A stretch of DNA of 40,544 nucleotides from an uncultured Thermomicrobiales bacterium (GTDB lineage: Bacteria; Chloroflexota; Chloroflexia; Thermomicrobiales; CADCWN01): contig CADCWN010000168.1 in the NCBI GenBank assembly GCA_902806415.1, positions 1 to 40,544 of the forward strand, written 5' to 3'. The notes under the pieces were generated by a model. That model saw only the letters and a program-made list of their open reading frames with translations. It searched no databases and had not been told where the DNA came from. The position numbers were made by a program, and so were the translations under genes. Positions 15,805 through 24,633 of this stretch are shown here, one piece after another. Position 1 is the first letter of the stretch. Each line of letters opens with the position of its first letter.

Positions 15805-16380
15805 ATGTCGTGGTCGACCGCAATCCGGTGGGGGGTACCGGGGGCTATCCTCAGTGGTGTGCTGTTCACCGTGTTGAGCCTCATCTCGCTGGCAACCTCG
15901 GAACCGGCCGCACACCTCGACGTCATCTTCGGCGTCGCCTGGCTGTCCACGATAATCCCGGTGGCGGGACTGCACGCCGTGCAGGAGGGTCGCTACGGCC
16001 TGATGGGACGCGGCGGAGCAGGGTCGATCGTGGTCGGGGCTATCGCCACCTTCCTCGGCGCGCTGGCTGTGGCAAGCGGGAGTGCGTTCCTTGGGGGATT
16101 CTTGTTTATCGTCGGGGGGTTACTCCTCCTGGGCGGACTCGTCGTGCTGGGCATCGCCTCCTTGCGGGGACGGGTGTTGCCGCGCTGGTGCGGCGCGGCA
16201 CTCATCCTCGCCCTACCGCTCACGGCGCTCGCGGGGCCGCTCACGGGCGGGATACTGCAAGCGCAGAGCAACTCCGGGGATTACCCTGGCGTCATCGTGA
16301 TGGGCCTGCTCTGGCTGGGTCTGGGGTACGCGCTCTGGTCCTGGCGGGCTGCGGCACAACAACTGATGCCCGCGAGTTAG
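15805..16380 (+). CDS. Multi-pass membrane protein, unknown function
   Basis: A 191-residue hydrophobic protein I do not recognise. About five to six membrane helices: residues ~10-30, 40-56, 70-90, 95-116, 128-146 and 165-180. A short charged loop 'QEGRYGLMGRGG' lies between the second and third. It is rich in Gly, Ala and Leu, has no catalytic motif, and its last residues are soluble. The start at 15805 is chosen because AGGAAGGAG lies 10 nt upstream and the first helix begins right after; the frame is open up to 15589 but that stretch is not protein-like. It sits 221 nt upstream of a histidine kinase on the same strand and might be a partner or target. The 256-nt gap before it shows no clear element. 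Confidence 0.75.
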   Translation: MSWSTAIRWGVPGAILSGVLFTVLSLISLATSEPAAHLDVIFGVAWLSTIIPVAGLHAVQEGRYGLMGRGGAGSIVVGAIATFLGALAVASGSAFLGGFLFIVGGLLLLGGLVVLGIASLRGRVLPRWCGAALILALPLTALAGPLTGGILQAQSNSGDYPGVIVMGLLWLGLGYALWSWRAAAQQLMPAS

Positions 16381-16601
16381 ACGTCCACGAATCTGACGAA
16401 GAGGAACGTCGGTAACGTTATCGGAGACGTCAGCACGCGCGGCCATCGCCTCGGTGATACCGGGCGAGAGGGAAGAGGGCGGATGATCGGTAAACTCGAT
16501 GGTCTCCCACACAGGACAAGGCGATCTGGCGCGCGGTGTGGCACAATGTCGATCGGGCTCACCCGGCGTGACGACACCGACAACAGGGCACGAGGGCAGT
16601 C

Positions 16602-18755
16602 ATGGATGCTTCTGAGGCGCGAGCGATGGGGGCGGTATTTGCGCACCTCCCCCGCTACCCCGCAGTGCGCGCCGCGCGGTGGATCGCCTGGTCCCTGTTG
16701 GCGCTCACCTCGGCACAGGCGGCGTTCGGGCTGTCGCTGGCGACCCTGAACCGCCTGGCCCCGGCGCGCCTCTTCGCCGAATACGTCGTGGCTAACGTGA
16801 CCGCCGCGCTGGCCTTCGCGACGGTCGGCGCGATCATCGTCGCGCGCCGCCCCGGCAACGGGGTCGGCTGGCTCTGCTGCGCGGCGGGTGTCGGCATCGG
16901 CGTGGCCGCCTGGACCGGGCAGTACGCCCGCTACGCGCTGGTGACGCGGCCCGGCACCCTCCCAGGCGGCGCGCTCGTGGCCTGGCTCAACCTCTGGGTC
17001 TGGATCCCGCCCACTGCGGCGTCCGCCGTGTTCCTGCCCCTGCTCTTCCCGAACGGTCGCCTGCCCTCCGCGCGCTGGCGCCCCCTGGCCTGGCTGGGCA
17101 CCCTCGCCACCGCGCTCTTCACCCTGTCCCTCATTCTCAGTCCCGCTCCCGTCAACGCCAGCCTGCCGGAGGTGCCGAACCCGTTCGCCCCGGCGTGGTC
17201 GGAGGAAATCCGGTGGGGCGTCGACCTCCTCGCCCTGCTGACGGCGCTGGCGAGCCTGGCGACCGGGGTCGCCGCCGCGGCGATGCGCCTGCGCGGGGCT
17301 AGGGGGTCGGAGCGCCAGCAGCTCAAGTGGGTCGCCTACGCCACAGCCCTGCTGGTCGGCGCGATCCTCGCCCCGGCGGCGCTCGACCCGTCGGGTTTCA
17401 TCGAGGACACCCTCCTGAGCGGGATCCTGCTCGCCGTGGCGTTTCCCGCTCTCCCCGCAGCGATCGGCATCGCCGTCCTGTGGCACCGCCTGTACGACAT
17501 CGACCTGCTCCTCAATCGCACCCTCGTCTACGGCGCCCTCACCGCCGGCGTCGTCGGCGTCTACATCTTCGTGGTCGGCTATCTCGGCACGCTCTTCCGC
17601 ACCGGCGGCAACTTGGCCATCTCGCTGGTCGCCACCGGCCTCGTTGCCGTCCTCTTCCAGCCGCTGCGCGCGTGGCTGCAGCGGCGGGTCAACCGCCTAC
17701 TATACGGCGAGCGCGACGAGCCCTACGCGGTCATCGCTCGCCTTGGCCGACGACTGGAGGCCACGCTCGATCCCGCCGCCGCGCTCCCGGTTCTGGTGGA
17801 GACAGTCGCCCAGGCGCTCAAGCTGCCCTACGCCGCCATCACGCTCGCGCACGACGGTGCAGGCCGGGTCGCGGCGGCCCACGGCGCACCACAGCCGTGC
17901 CTTCTGCGCCTGCCGCTCACCCACGGCGGCGAGACCATCGGCGAGCTGGCGCTCGCCCCGCGAGCGCCCGACGAGCCGTTCTCTGCAGCCGACCGTCGGC
18001 TCCTCGCTGAACTCGCCCGTCAGGCGGGTGTCGCCGCCCACGCCGTCCTCCTCACGGCCGATCTGGAGCGCTCGCGTCGGCGCATCGTCGCCGCGCGCGA
18101 GGAGGCGCGCCGCCGTCTCGGCAACGACCTGCACGACGGCCTGGGCCATCGCCTCGCCGCCCTCGTGCGCCGCGCGGAAACGGCCAGCAACTTGCTCGAC
18201 GGCGACCCCAGTGCGGCCAAAGTGGCGCTCGACGAACTCACCCGACAGGCGCGGGTCGCCGTCGCCGAAGTGCGCGGCCTGGCGCACGCGCTCCATCCAC
18301 CGGAACTGGAACTCCTCGGCCTCGCCGGGGCGCTGCATGAGCGCGCGCAGGGCTACACCGGGCGGAGCGATGATGGCGTTCAAGTCCGTGTCGAGGTGCC
18401 AGAGGTGCTGCCACCGCTGCCGGTCGCCGTTGAGGCCGCCGCCTATTACATCGCCCAGGAGGCGCTGACGAATATGCACCGACACGCCCGAGCGCGGCGG
18501 TGCCGCGTCCATCTCGCCGTGGTTTCCCACGACACGGGGGAAGGGCTAACCCCGGCCCTCACGGGCGGGCGGAGCCTCCAACTGGAGATCACTGATGACG
18601 GCTGCGGCCTGGATGCGGAGGACCGCGCAGCGAGCGCCGGACTCGGACTCGCGTCGATGCGCGAGCGCGCGGCCGAGGTCGGCGGGCGCTGTGTGGTAAC
18701 GCGCGGGGCGGCGGGCGGCACCCACGTCCACGCCCAGTTGCCGATCGTGGAGTGA
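16602..18755 (+). CDS. Membrane-bound sensor histidine kinase, NarL/HisKA_3 type, with GAF-like domain
   Basis: A 717-residue sensor kinase. The N-terminal ~360 residues hold about eight membrane helices. 'WHRLYDIDLLLNRTLVYGALT' and 'RRVNRLLYGERDEPYAVI' frame the last helices; this arrangement is familiar from Chloroflexota and actinobacterial kinases. A GAF-like domain follows (about 375-490). The HisKA_3 box 'EEARRRLGNDLHDGLGHRL' contains the phosphorylated His511. The ATPase domain shows 'YYIAQEALTNMHRHA' (N box, Asn624), 'EITDDGCGL' and 'GLGLASMRERAAEVGG'. It should transfer phosphate to the LuxR-type regulator that starts 3 nt after its stop. The signal is unknown. The ATG at 16602 has only a weak RBS; a start at 16626 is possible. 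Confidence 0.92.
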   Translation: MDASEARAMGAVFAHLPRYPAVRAARWIAWSLLALTSAQAAFGLSLATLNRLAPARLFAEYVVANVTAALAFATVGAIIVARRPGNGVGWLCCAAGVGIGVAAWTGQYARYALVTRPGTLPGGALVAWLNLWVWIPPTAASAVFLPLLFPNGRLPSARWRPLAWLGTLATALFTLSLILSPAPVNASLPEVPNPFAPAWSEEIRWGVDLLALLTALASLATGVAAAAMRLRGARGSERQQLKWVAYATALLVGAILAPAALDPSGFIEDTLLSGILLAVAFPALPAAIGIAVLWHRLYDIDLLLNRTLVYGALTAGVVGVYIFVVGYLGTLFRTGGNLAISLVATGLVAVLFQPLRAWLQRRVNRLLYGERDEPYAVIARLGRRLEATLDPAAALPVLVETVAQALKLPYAAITLAHDGAGRVAAAHGAPQPCLLRLPLTHGGETIGELALAPRAPDEPFSAADRRLLAELARQAGVAAHAVLLTADLERSRRRIVAAREEARRRLGNDLHDGLGHRLAALVRRAETASNLLDGDPSAAKVALDELTRQARVAVAEVRGLAHALHPPELELLGLAGALHERAQGYTGRSDDGVQVRVEVPEVLPPLPVAVEAAAYYIAQEALTNMHRHARARRCRVHLAVVSHDTGEGLTPALTGGRSLQLEITDDGCGLDAEDRAASAGLGLASMRERAAEVGGRCVVTRGAAGGTHVHAQLPIVE

Positions 18756-18758
18756 ACC

Positions 18759-19427
18759 ATGGAGCCGGTACGCGTCCTCATCGTCGATGACCAGGCCATC
18801 ACGCGCGGCGGGCTGTGCAGCCTGCTAGCGTCGGTCCCAGGGCTGGAACTCGTTGGCGAGGCGGCGGACGGGGCCGCCGCTGTCGCGCTCGCCGACGAAC
18901 TCCAGCCGGACGTCGTCCTGATGGACCTGCGCATGCCGGGCATCAACGGCATCGAGGCAACGCGGCGCATCCACCGCGTCAACCCGCGCATCGGTATCCT
19001 GGTCGTGACCATCTTCGAGGACGACACCTCAGTCTTCCCGGCGATCCGTGCCGGCGCGCGCGGCTACCTCCTCAAGGATGCCGATCAGGCCGAACTGCTG
19101 CGGGCTATCCACACAGTCGCGGGCGGGGGCGTCATCTTTAGTCCCGGCATCGCCGGGCGCGTCCTGCAGTACCTGTCGAACTCTCCGCCGCCCGCCCCGG
19201 CGGTGGCCCAGATGTTCGACGAGCTGACCGGGCGCGAGCGCGAGATCCTCGAGCTGCTCACCCGCGGCGATACCAACGCGGAGATCGCTGCGCGGCTGGG
19301 ACTCAGCCCGAAGACGGTGAGCAATCACGTCTCCAACGTCCTCCTCAAGGTACAGGCGACCGACCGGGCCAAGCTGATGCTGCTGGCCTTGGAGGCCGGA
19401 TTGGGGCAGGGCCGTCGCCCACCATGA
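18759..19427 (+). CDS. NarL/LuxR-family response regulator
   Basis: A 222-residue DNA-binding response regulator. Receiver domain: acidic pair Asp10-Asp11, phosphoacceptor Asp56 in 'VVLMDLRMPG', Thr84 and Lys106 ('GYLLKDAD'), all expected residues. After a proline-rich linker ('SNSPPPAPA') the C-terminal LuxR-type helix-turn-helix spans about residues 157-212 ('LTGREREILELLTRGDTNAEIAARLGLSPKTVSNHVSNVL', recognition helix around 'SPKTVSNHV'). Only 3 nt separate it from the kinase gene, so they are one cognate pair. Its targets are unknown. The gene converges with the gamma-glutamyltransferase; the 167-nt gap has a weak hairpin (CGACCG 19472-19477 / CGGTCG 19488-19493) and nothing else clear. 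Confidence 0.94.
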   Translation: MEPVRVLIVDDQAITRGGLCSLLASVPGLELVGEAADGAAAVALADELQPDVVLMDLRMPGINGIEATRRIHRVNPRIGILVVTIFEDDTSVFPAIRAGARGYLLKDADQAELLRAIHTVAGGGVIFSPGIAGRVLQYLSNSPPPAPAVAQMFDELTGREREILELLTRGDTNAEIAARLGLSPKTVSNHVSNVLLKVQATDRAKLMLLALEAGLGQGRRPP

Positions 19428-19594
19428 TCGGTCGGAGTCGATGGAAATTGGGCCAGCCATAGCGCGCACTGCGACCGCCGCTTCAGCCGGTCGGGGGTAT
19501 TGTTGCTTTCGTCATCGGGGCATCTATGGAGAGCAATAATCCGCGGCGAGTGGGTGGCGCTCCGACTCTACAGCGAACGGATACCCCTGTCCCC

Positions 19595-21337
19595 TCACCA
19601 CCCCATCGCGTACGCCATCCGGCGCGGATCGGCCGCGCCTGTGAGGAAGCCGCGACCGGGATCGGCGACGACGGTGCAGAGCGCGCCCGCTTGCGCCGCC
19701 CAGTCGGGCCAGCGCTCGACGCGGTGGCCGAGTCGCTCTAGCTCGGCCAACGTTTCGGCGGGGATACGGCTTTCAGTGCGGACGAGGCCGGGTTGGTACG
19801 GGTGCGGGTGGGTCGAGGCGGGGAAGCTGAAGCTCGCCACGCGAGGTGCCTCGATCGCCGCCTGCGGCTCCATCCCGAAGTCGATCATGTTGACGACGAG
19901 TTGCACCATCGCCTGCGGCTGCACGTCCAGACCGGGGGTGCCGTAGGGGGCGAAGACCCGCCCGTCGCGCATGATCAGCCCCGGATTCGGCGTCAGGCGC
20001 GGGCGCTTGCCGGGCGCGATCGCCGACGGGTGCGCCGGATCGAGCCACGACTGCACGCCCCGCCCGGAGACGATGAACCCGAGGCCGGGGATGATCGGCG
20101 AGGCCCCGCCGCCATCGCTCGGCGTCGCCGCGAAGGTGTTGCCCCACTCGTCCACGACGCAGAGAAAGCTGGTATCCGGCTCGACCGGCGCGTCGAACGC
20201 GCGCGGTGCGGCGACGGCGGCTGTCGCCAACCCGCCCCCCCCATACCGCCACGGATCGCCCGCCTCCGGCATCCCCGATGAGGCCCGCCGGGGGTCGATA
20301 CGATCACGCCACGCCGCCGCATACTCGGGGTGCAGCAGCCCATCGATTGGCACATCCACGAAGCGCGGGTCGCCGTAGAAACGCTCGCGGTCGGCGAACG
20401 CCGCCTTCAGCGCCTCCAGGATGAGGTGCAGCGCCTCGGGCGACCCCTGCCCGTGCGCGGCGAGATCGTACCCTTCCAGGATCGACAACGCTTCGAGCGC
20501 GGTCGGACCCTGGCACCACGGGCGACAGCCGAGGACGTCGTAGCCGCGATAGCGGACCGAGACCGGCGACTCGATCTCCACGCTGAACGCACCCAGATCG
20601 TCGAGGGTCAGCCAACTCCCCTGCTCCGCGTGGAACGCGGCGATCCGCTCGGCGATGTCGCCCCGGTAGAAACGGTCGCGCGCCGCCCGGATCGCCGCCT
20701 CGCGCCCCCCGCCCCCCGCCCCCGCCTCCGCCTCGACCAGCATCCGCAACGTGCGCCCCAGGTCGGCCTGCACGAACCGCTCGCCGGGATGCGGCGGGCG
20801 ACCGCCCGGCAGGAAGACCGCCGCGCTCGACGGCCAGCGCGCCAGCCCCTCGGCCTCGTCGGCGATATTCTGGCAGAGGAAGTTGTAGGCCGCGAAGCCA
20901 CCCTCGGCCAGCGCAATCGCCGGGGCCGCCACCTCGGCCAACGGCAGGGTGCCGTAGCGCCCGAGCGCCGTCAGCCAGGCATCCGCCGCAGCCGGCATCA
21001 CGCAGCGCCGCACCCCGACCGGGATCGCGCCGCCGCACTCGCGCGCGAAGTACTCGGGGTCAGTCGCGGCGGGCCAGGAACCGAGCCCGCTGATCGTCCG
21101 CACCGCCCCCTCGCGCGCATTGTAGAGGATGATCGGCGCGACCCCGCCGAGGTTGGTCATGTCGGGCTGCAAGACGTTGATGCAAAGTCCGGCGGCGACC
21201 CCCGCGTCGGTCGCATTCCCGCCCCCCTCCAGGATTCGCACCGCCGCCGCCGTCGCCAGCGCGTGTCCCGTCGCCGCCATGTAGCGACTGCCAACAATCG
21301 CCGGTCGATAGGTCTGTGGCGCAGGATACGCCGCCAT
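19595..21337 (-). CDS. Gamma-glutamyltransferase-family Ntn hydrolase
   Basis: A 580-residue proenzyme of the gamma-glutamyltransferase family, which cleaves itself to expose an N-terminal Thr. The probable nucleophile is Thr389 in 'EPDTSFLCVVDEWGNTFAAT', giving a large subunit of ~388 residues and a small one of ~192. 'MAATGHALATAAAVRILEGGGNATDAGVAA' (about 20-49) is the family N-terminus. No signal peptide is visible, so it is likely cytoplasmic. Family members act on glutathione, gamma-glutamyl amides, cephalosporin side chains or oxamate (HpxW-like); DTS rather than TTH at the nucleophile makes classic glutathione activity uncertain. The ATG follows AGGAGGTTCCG. The methyltransferase gene lies 42 nt upstream on the same strand. 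Confidence 0.9.
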   Translation of the reverse strand: MAAYPAPQTYRPAIVGSRYMAATGHALATAAAVRILEGGGNATDAGVAAGLCINVLQPDMTNLGGVAPIILYNAREGAVRTISGLGSWPAATDPEYFARECGGAIPVGVRRCVMPAAADAWLTALGRYGTLPLAEVAAPAIALAEGGFAAYNFLCQNIADEAEGLARWPSSAAVFLPGGRPPHPGERFVQADLGRTLRMLVEAEAGAGGGGREAAIRAARDRFYRGDIAERIAAFHAEQGSWLTLDDLGAFSVEIESPVSVRYRGYDVLGCRPWCQGPTALEALSILEGYDLAAHGQGSPEALHLILEALKAAFADRERFYGDPRFVDVPIDGLLHPEYAAAWRDRIDPRRASSGMPEAGDPWRYGGGGLATAAVAAPRAFDAPVEPDTSFLCVVDEWGNTFAATPSDGGGASPIIPGLGFIVSGRGVQSWLDPAHPSAIAPGKRPRLTPNPGLIMRDGRVFAPYGTPGLDVQPQAMVQLVVNMIDFGMEPQAAIEAPRVASFSFPASTHPHPYQPGLVRTESRIPAETLAELERLGHRVERWPDWAAQAGALCTVVADPGRGFLTGAADPRRMAYAMGW

Positions 21338-21379
21338 CGGAACCTCCTCTGCGCTTGGTCGTCAAGGAACATCGTCGGC

Positions 21380-22120
21380 CTAGCCCTTGCGCGCGATGGT
21401 GATAATCTCGGGGCTCGTCTCGGTGAGCGGCGCCCCGGTCCAATCTCCGAACCGCTCCTCAATGGTCAGGCCAGCGCCAGACAGGAACGCGGCGAGCGCC
21501 GCCGCGTCGAGGAACCGGAGCGCCCCCCGGCTCACCTCCGGCCCATCCCAGCCGGGGCTGGTGAACGTGCTGACGGAGCGGACGACGTTCCCCGCGACCG
21601 GCAGCTCCACCCGGTACTCGCATCGCACCGGGGCACCAGTCGCGTCGGTCACTTCGCCCGAATAGTCCGTGGCCCAGCGCTCCCACGCGCGGTCGAGCGG
21701 GTTGCGCGTCTCGAACGCGAAGCGGCCATCGTCGGTGAGGGCCGACCGGATCGTGGCGAGCGCGACGCGAATCTCGTCGTCCTCGACGAACTCCTGGAAG
21801 GCGTGGCCGGTCATGACGACCAGGTCGAACTCCCGCTCCCAGCGGACCGACGCGAGGTCGCCGTGGACCCACTCGATATCCGATCGCTGCCGCGCCTGGT
21901 TGAGCATCCCTGCGGCGGGGTCGAGTCCGCAGAGCCGCCCGGCATGGCCGCCTTCCCGCGCCAGGCGCAACAGCGCGCCCGTCCCGCACCCCACGTCAAG
22001 CACCGCCCCTGCGGCCAGCACCAGTCGCAGGTAGAAAGCGAAGTCGTCTCGTCGCGCCGGCGGGTAGAACCGGTCATACAAGGCGGCGAGGCGATCCTCG
22101 GTGAACTGATGCTCGATCAT
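21380..22120 (-). CDS. Class I SAM-dependent methyltransferase
   Basis: A 246-residue Rossmann-fold methyltransferase. 'AVLDVGCGTGALLRLAREGG' is motif I binding SAM (about residues 39-58), 'CGLDPAAGMLNQAR' motif II, 'IEWVHGDLASV' motif III, and 'FDLVVMTGHAFQEF' motif IV. The C-terminal third is a beta-rich cap ('CEYRVELPVAGNVVRSVSTFTSPGW') that probably selects the acceptor, which I cannot name. ATG at 22120 is preferred; a GTG two codons upstream (22126) is possible, both behind a weak AGTAGG. Its gene follows inverted repeat B4 and precedes gamma-glutamyltransferase, so the two are likely co-transcribed. Confidence 0.87.
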   Translation of the reverse strand: MIEHQFTEDRLAALYDRFYPPARRDDFAFYLRLVLAAGAVLDVGCGTGALLRLAREGGHAGRLCGLDPAAGMLNQARQRSDIEWVHGDLASVRWEREFDLVVMTGHAFQEFVEDDEIRVALATIRSALTDDGRFAFETRNPLDRAWERWATDYSGEVTDATGAPVRCEYRVELPVAGNVVRSVSTFTSPGWDGPEVSRGALRFLDAAALAAFLSGAGLTIEERFGDWTGAPLTETSPEIITIARKG

Positions 22121-22147
22121 CTTCACGGCCTACTCGCTTGCGAAGCC

Positions 22148-22198
22148 GGTCGAAGGTCGAAGGTCCAAGGTCCATTCTTCGACCTTCGACCTTGGACC
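22148..22198. repeat. Heptad inverted repeat B4 with two pairing registers
   Basis: Left: GGTCGAA, GGTCGAA, GGTCCAA. Right: TTCGACC, TTCGACC, TTGGACC. The main stem is a perfect 15 bp (22148-22162 with 22177-22191). A second register pairs GGTCCAAGGTC with GACCTTGGACC at the end of the right arm, excluding the first. It lies between the LLM stop (22207) and the methyltransferase start (22120). Confidence 0.8.
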
Positions 22199-22206
22199 CC
22201 GTTTCG

Positions 22207-23115
22207 TCATTCGCCACCCGCCCGATATGCCCGCAACGCCTCCGCGAACCGTGCCTGTGCCGCCGCATTGTTCGGCGCGAGGTTGACGATGACGTGGCCG
22301 ACGCCGAGATCGGCGTACTCGCGCAGGCCCGCGCCGATCTCCGCCGCCGAGCCGGTCAGTACCTTGTCCGGGTCGTCGGTCGGCATCGAGACCTCGCCGA
22401 GATCGGGGTAGGCAACCTGCACGCCCGCCGTCACCTCCAGCGTCTTGGGGTCACGCCCGACCTCCCCGCAGGCCACTTCCAGGTCGGCGCGGCGCGGCAG
22501 GAGTTGCGTCGGGCGACCGAACCAGGCGCTGTTCCAGCTATCGCCGTACTCCGCCGTCAGCCGCAGCATCCGCGGCCCCTTCGAGGCGATCAGGACGGGG
22601 ATACCGCCCGCGCGCGGGGCGGGGCGCATCTCGCAATCCGGCGCGCTGTAGTATTCGCCCCGGAAATCGACCTTCCCCTCCTTGACCAGCGGCGTGATGA
22701 TCTTGATCGCCTCCTCGAAGCGCCCGGCCTTGTGGTCGAACGGCAGCCCGAAGGCGTCGAACTCCGGCTGGTGCCAGCCCGCGCCGAGGCCGAGGATCAG
22801 CCGCCCCTCGCAGATCGCGTCGAGGGTGACCGCCATCTTCGCCAGTACCGCCGGGTTGCGGAACGCGGTGCAGAGGACGATCGTGCCGAGCTCCACGCGC
22901 TCCGTCGCGTCGGCGAGGGCCGAGAGGAGGGTCCAGCACTCCCAGGGGCCGGAGGTCGGGCGGTACGGCCAGCGGTAGAGGAGGTGGTCGAAGAGCCAGA
23001 GCGAGTCGAAGCCCGCCCCCTCGGCACTCCGCGCCAGGTCCCGGATCTCGCGGTAGCTCGGGATCGCGCCCGTCTGCGGGTTCTCGCTGATCGGCAGGAC
23101 AACGCCAACCTTCAT
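22207..23115 (-). CDS. LLM-class F420-dependent-type oxidoreductase
   Basis: A 302-residue luciferase-like monooxygenase-fold protein. 'MKVGVVLPISENPQTG' is the barrel's first strand, 'GAGFDSLWLFDHLLYR' the cofactor region, 'AVLAKMAVTLDAICEGRLILGLGAGWHQPEFDAFG' the LLM signature (about residues 96-130), and 'GIPVLIASKGPRMLRLTAEYGDSWNSAWFG' the phosphate-binding part. The pattern matches F420-dependent members; substrate unknown. The start at 23115 is chosen because GAGGAGGAGGG directly precedes it; an upstream frame to 23205 adds 30 poorly folded residues. It is divergent from the sulfurtransferase gene; the 189-nt gap shows no convincing promoter. Confidence 0.88.
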   Translation of the reverse strand: MKVGVVLPISENPQTGAIPSYREIRDLARSAEGAGFDSLWLFDHLLYRWPYRPTSGPWECWTLLSALADATERVELGTIVLCTAFRNPAVLAKMAVTLDAICEGRLILGLGAGWHQPEFDAFGLPFDHKAGRFEEAIKIITPLVKEGKVDFRGEYYSAPDCEMRPAPRAGGIPVLIASKGPRMLRLTAEYGDSWNSAWFGRPTQLLPRRADLEVACGEVGRDPKTLEVTAGVQVAYPDLGEVSMPTDDPDKVLTGSAAEIGAGLREYADLGVGHVIVNLAPNNAAAQARFAEALRAYRAGGE

Positions 23116-23304
23116 GTATCCCTCCTCCTCGTCAGATGGCCTTCTCATCGCAATAGATAATCGCGCGTGCATCGTACCACGCGCGCCACGACGCGCGGGG
23201 ATCATCAGGGCGGCTGGCGGCTAATCGCCGTGATGCCGGGGAACACGCGCCGCACGATCTCTGTTACGATGCGCGGCACAAATGCCGCTACTAACGGAGG
23301 ACCG

Positions 23305-24132
23305 ATGACGAACAAGGGCTATCCGCACGAGCAGTTCCTGATCGACCTGCCCTGGCTCCAATCGCGACTGGACGATCCACGCCTGCGGCTGATCGATGCC
23401 CGCCCGGTGGGCGAATACGCCCAGGGCCACCTGCCGGGCGCGACCAATGTCGATTTCTACGCCCTGCGCACCGAGGACACCGATCCGCCCGGCGTGGCGG
23501 ACTGGCAGGCTCGTCAACTCGCCGCCCTGCAAGCCGCCGGGATCAACGCCGATTCGACCGTCGTGGTCTACGACGAGCAGTCGCTGACCAACGCGGCGCG
23601 CGGCGTCTGGGTTCTCGACTACTTCGGCCACCCTTCGGTGCAGATGCTCGATGGCGGGCTCACCGCCTGGGTGGAGAGTGGCAGCCCCCTGACGACCGAC
23701 GTGCCGACGGTCGCGCGGGGCGACTTCGCGCCGACGTTCGATCGCGCGAAGCTAGCGACCTATCGCGACATCATCGATCGGCTCGGCGACAACGATACCG
23801 TGATCCTCGACACGCGGCGGATCACCGAATATCTCGGCCAGGAACGGCGCACCAGGCGCAGCGGCACGATCCCAGGCTCAGTCTACCTCGAATGGACCAA
23901 TCACCTGGACGAGGATGGGATGATCCGCGACGCCGACGAGTTGCGCGCCCTCTTCGCCGCGCACGGGATCACCCCCGACAAGGAGATCATCCCGTTCTGT
24001 GGCGGCGGCTACCGCTCGGCCCACACCTACCTCGTTCTCACGATGCTCGGCTACCCGCGCGTCCGCAACTACCTCGGCTCCTGGGGCGAGTGGGGCAATC
24101 GCGACGACACGCCGATCGTGGTGCCAGAATAG
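23305..24132 (+). CDS. Two-domain rhodanese/thiosulfate sulfurtransferase
   Basis: A 275-residue sulfurtransferase with two rhodanese domains. The N-terminal, non-catalytic domain includes 'LIDARPVGEYAQGHLPGATNVDF' and 'VVYDEQSLTNAARGVWVLDYFGHPSVQMLDGG'. The C-terminal domain includes 'VILDTRRITEYLGQERRTRRSGTIPGSVYLEW' and the active-site loop 'FCGGGYRSAH' with Cys232, which forms the persulfide. The loop CGGGYR fits a thiosulfate sulfurtransferase better than a mercaptopyruvate one (CGSGVTA). Start at 23305 is chosen for CTAACGGAGGACCG; an earlier in-frame start at 23167 lacks an RBS. VOC and class V aminotransferase genes follow on the same strand. Confidence 0.9.
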   Translation: MTNKGYPHEQFLIDLPWLQSRLDDPRLRLIDARPVGEYAQGHLPGATNVDFYALRTEDTDPPGVADWQARQLAALQAAGINADSTVVVYDEQSLTNAARGVWVLDYFGHPSVQMLDGGLTAWVESGSPLTTDVPTVARGDFAPTFDRAKLATYRDIIDRLGDNDTVILDTRRITEYLGQERRTRRSGTIPGSVYLEWTNHLDEDGMIRDADELRALFAAHGITPDKEIIPFCGGGYRSAHTYLVLTMLGYPRVRNYLGSWGEWGNRDDTPIVVPE

Positions 24133-24137
24133 TAGCG

Positions 24138-24221
24138 AGTCGTGAGTCGTGAGAGTAGGCGGTGCTAGCAGAAAGGCACCCGACTAATAGCGGGCTTTCT
24201 CATGACTCACGACTCACGACT
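24138..24221. repeat. Heptad inverted repeat B5 (16-bp perfect stem)
   Basis: Arms 24138-24153 and 24206-24221 are perfectly complementary over 16 bp and consist of the 7-mer GTCGTGA. The right arm has a third, altered copy (TCATGA). It starts 5 nt after the sulfurtransferase stop and ends 16 nt before the VOC start, leaving only the RBS (ACGGAGTG). Confidence 0.85.
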
Positions 24222-24237
24222 ACGAACGGAGTGAACC

Positions 24238-24630
24238 ATGACCGCCATCAAGGGACTCGCCGAGATCGTGCTGAGCGTGCGCGATCGGGAGGCCGCGCTC
24301 GGCTTCTACCGCGATCTGCTGGGGCTGACGCCCATCTCGCCGCCCGACCGGCCCGGCCCGATCTTCTTGCAAGCCGGACCGGAGCAGGCGGGTATCCCGC
24401 AGCTGATCGTCCTCGTCCCCCTGCCCGCCGCCAGCCCGGCGTTCACGCCGCCGCGTACCCTGCACCACCTCGCCTTCACCGTCGCCCCCGCCGACTTCGA
24501 CCGTTTGCAGGAGCATGTACAGTCGCACGGCCACGCCACGCGCGGCGGCCAGCACCCGGTCCTGCCGTCGCGCACCCTCTACGTCAACGATCCCGACGGC
24601 AACGAAGTCGAGTTCATCTGCACCGCTTAA
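24238..24630 (+). CDS. VOC-family protein (one metal ligand position altered)
   Basis: A 130-residue vicinal-oxygen-chelate protein. Module 1 begins 'GLAEIVLSVRDREAALGFYRDLLGL', where the position that is His in the catabolic VOC at 10886 is not His. Module 2 has 'LHHLAFTVAPADFDRLQEHV' and the C-terminus 'YVNDPDGNEVEFIC' keeps the metal Glu. The incomplete ligand set suggests changed or no metal catalysis, perhaps a binding or resistance protein. The ATG follows GGAGTGAACC. The flanking sulfurtransferase and aminotransferase are on the same strand. Confidence 0.83.
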   Translation: MTAIKGLAEIVLSVRDREAALGFYRDLLGLTPISPPDRPGPIFLQAGPEQAGIPQLIVLVPLPAASPAFTPPRTLHHLAFTVAPADFDRLQEHVQSHGHATRGGQHPVLPSRTLYVNDPDGNEVEFICTA

Positions 24631-24633
24631 CCG

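Noticed and set aside
16542..16547. CACAAT as -10 box of the histidine kinase gene
   Set aside because: The corresponding -35 region (AGGCGA) does not match consensus, so I do not call a promoter.
20330..22411. A 693-codon plus-strand open frame opposite the gamma-glutamyltransferase and methyltransferase genes
   Set aside because: It is antisense to genes with clear family motifs, is rich in Arg/Ala/Pro with no domain, and crosses repeat B4. High GC gives long chance frames.
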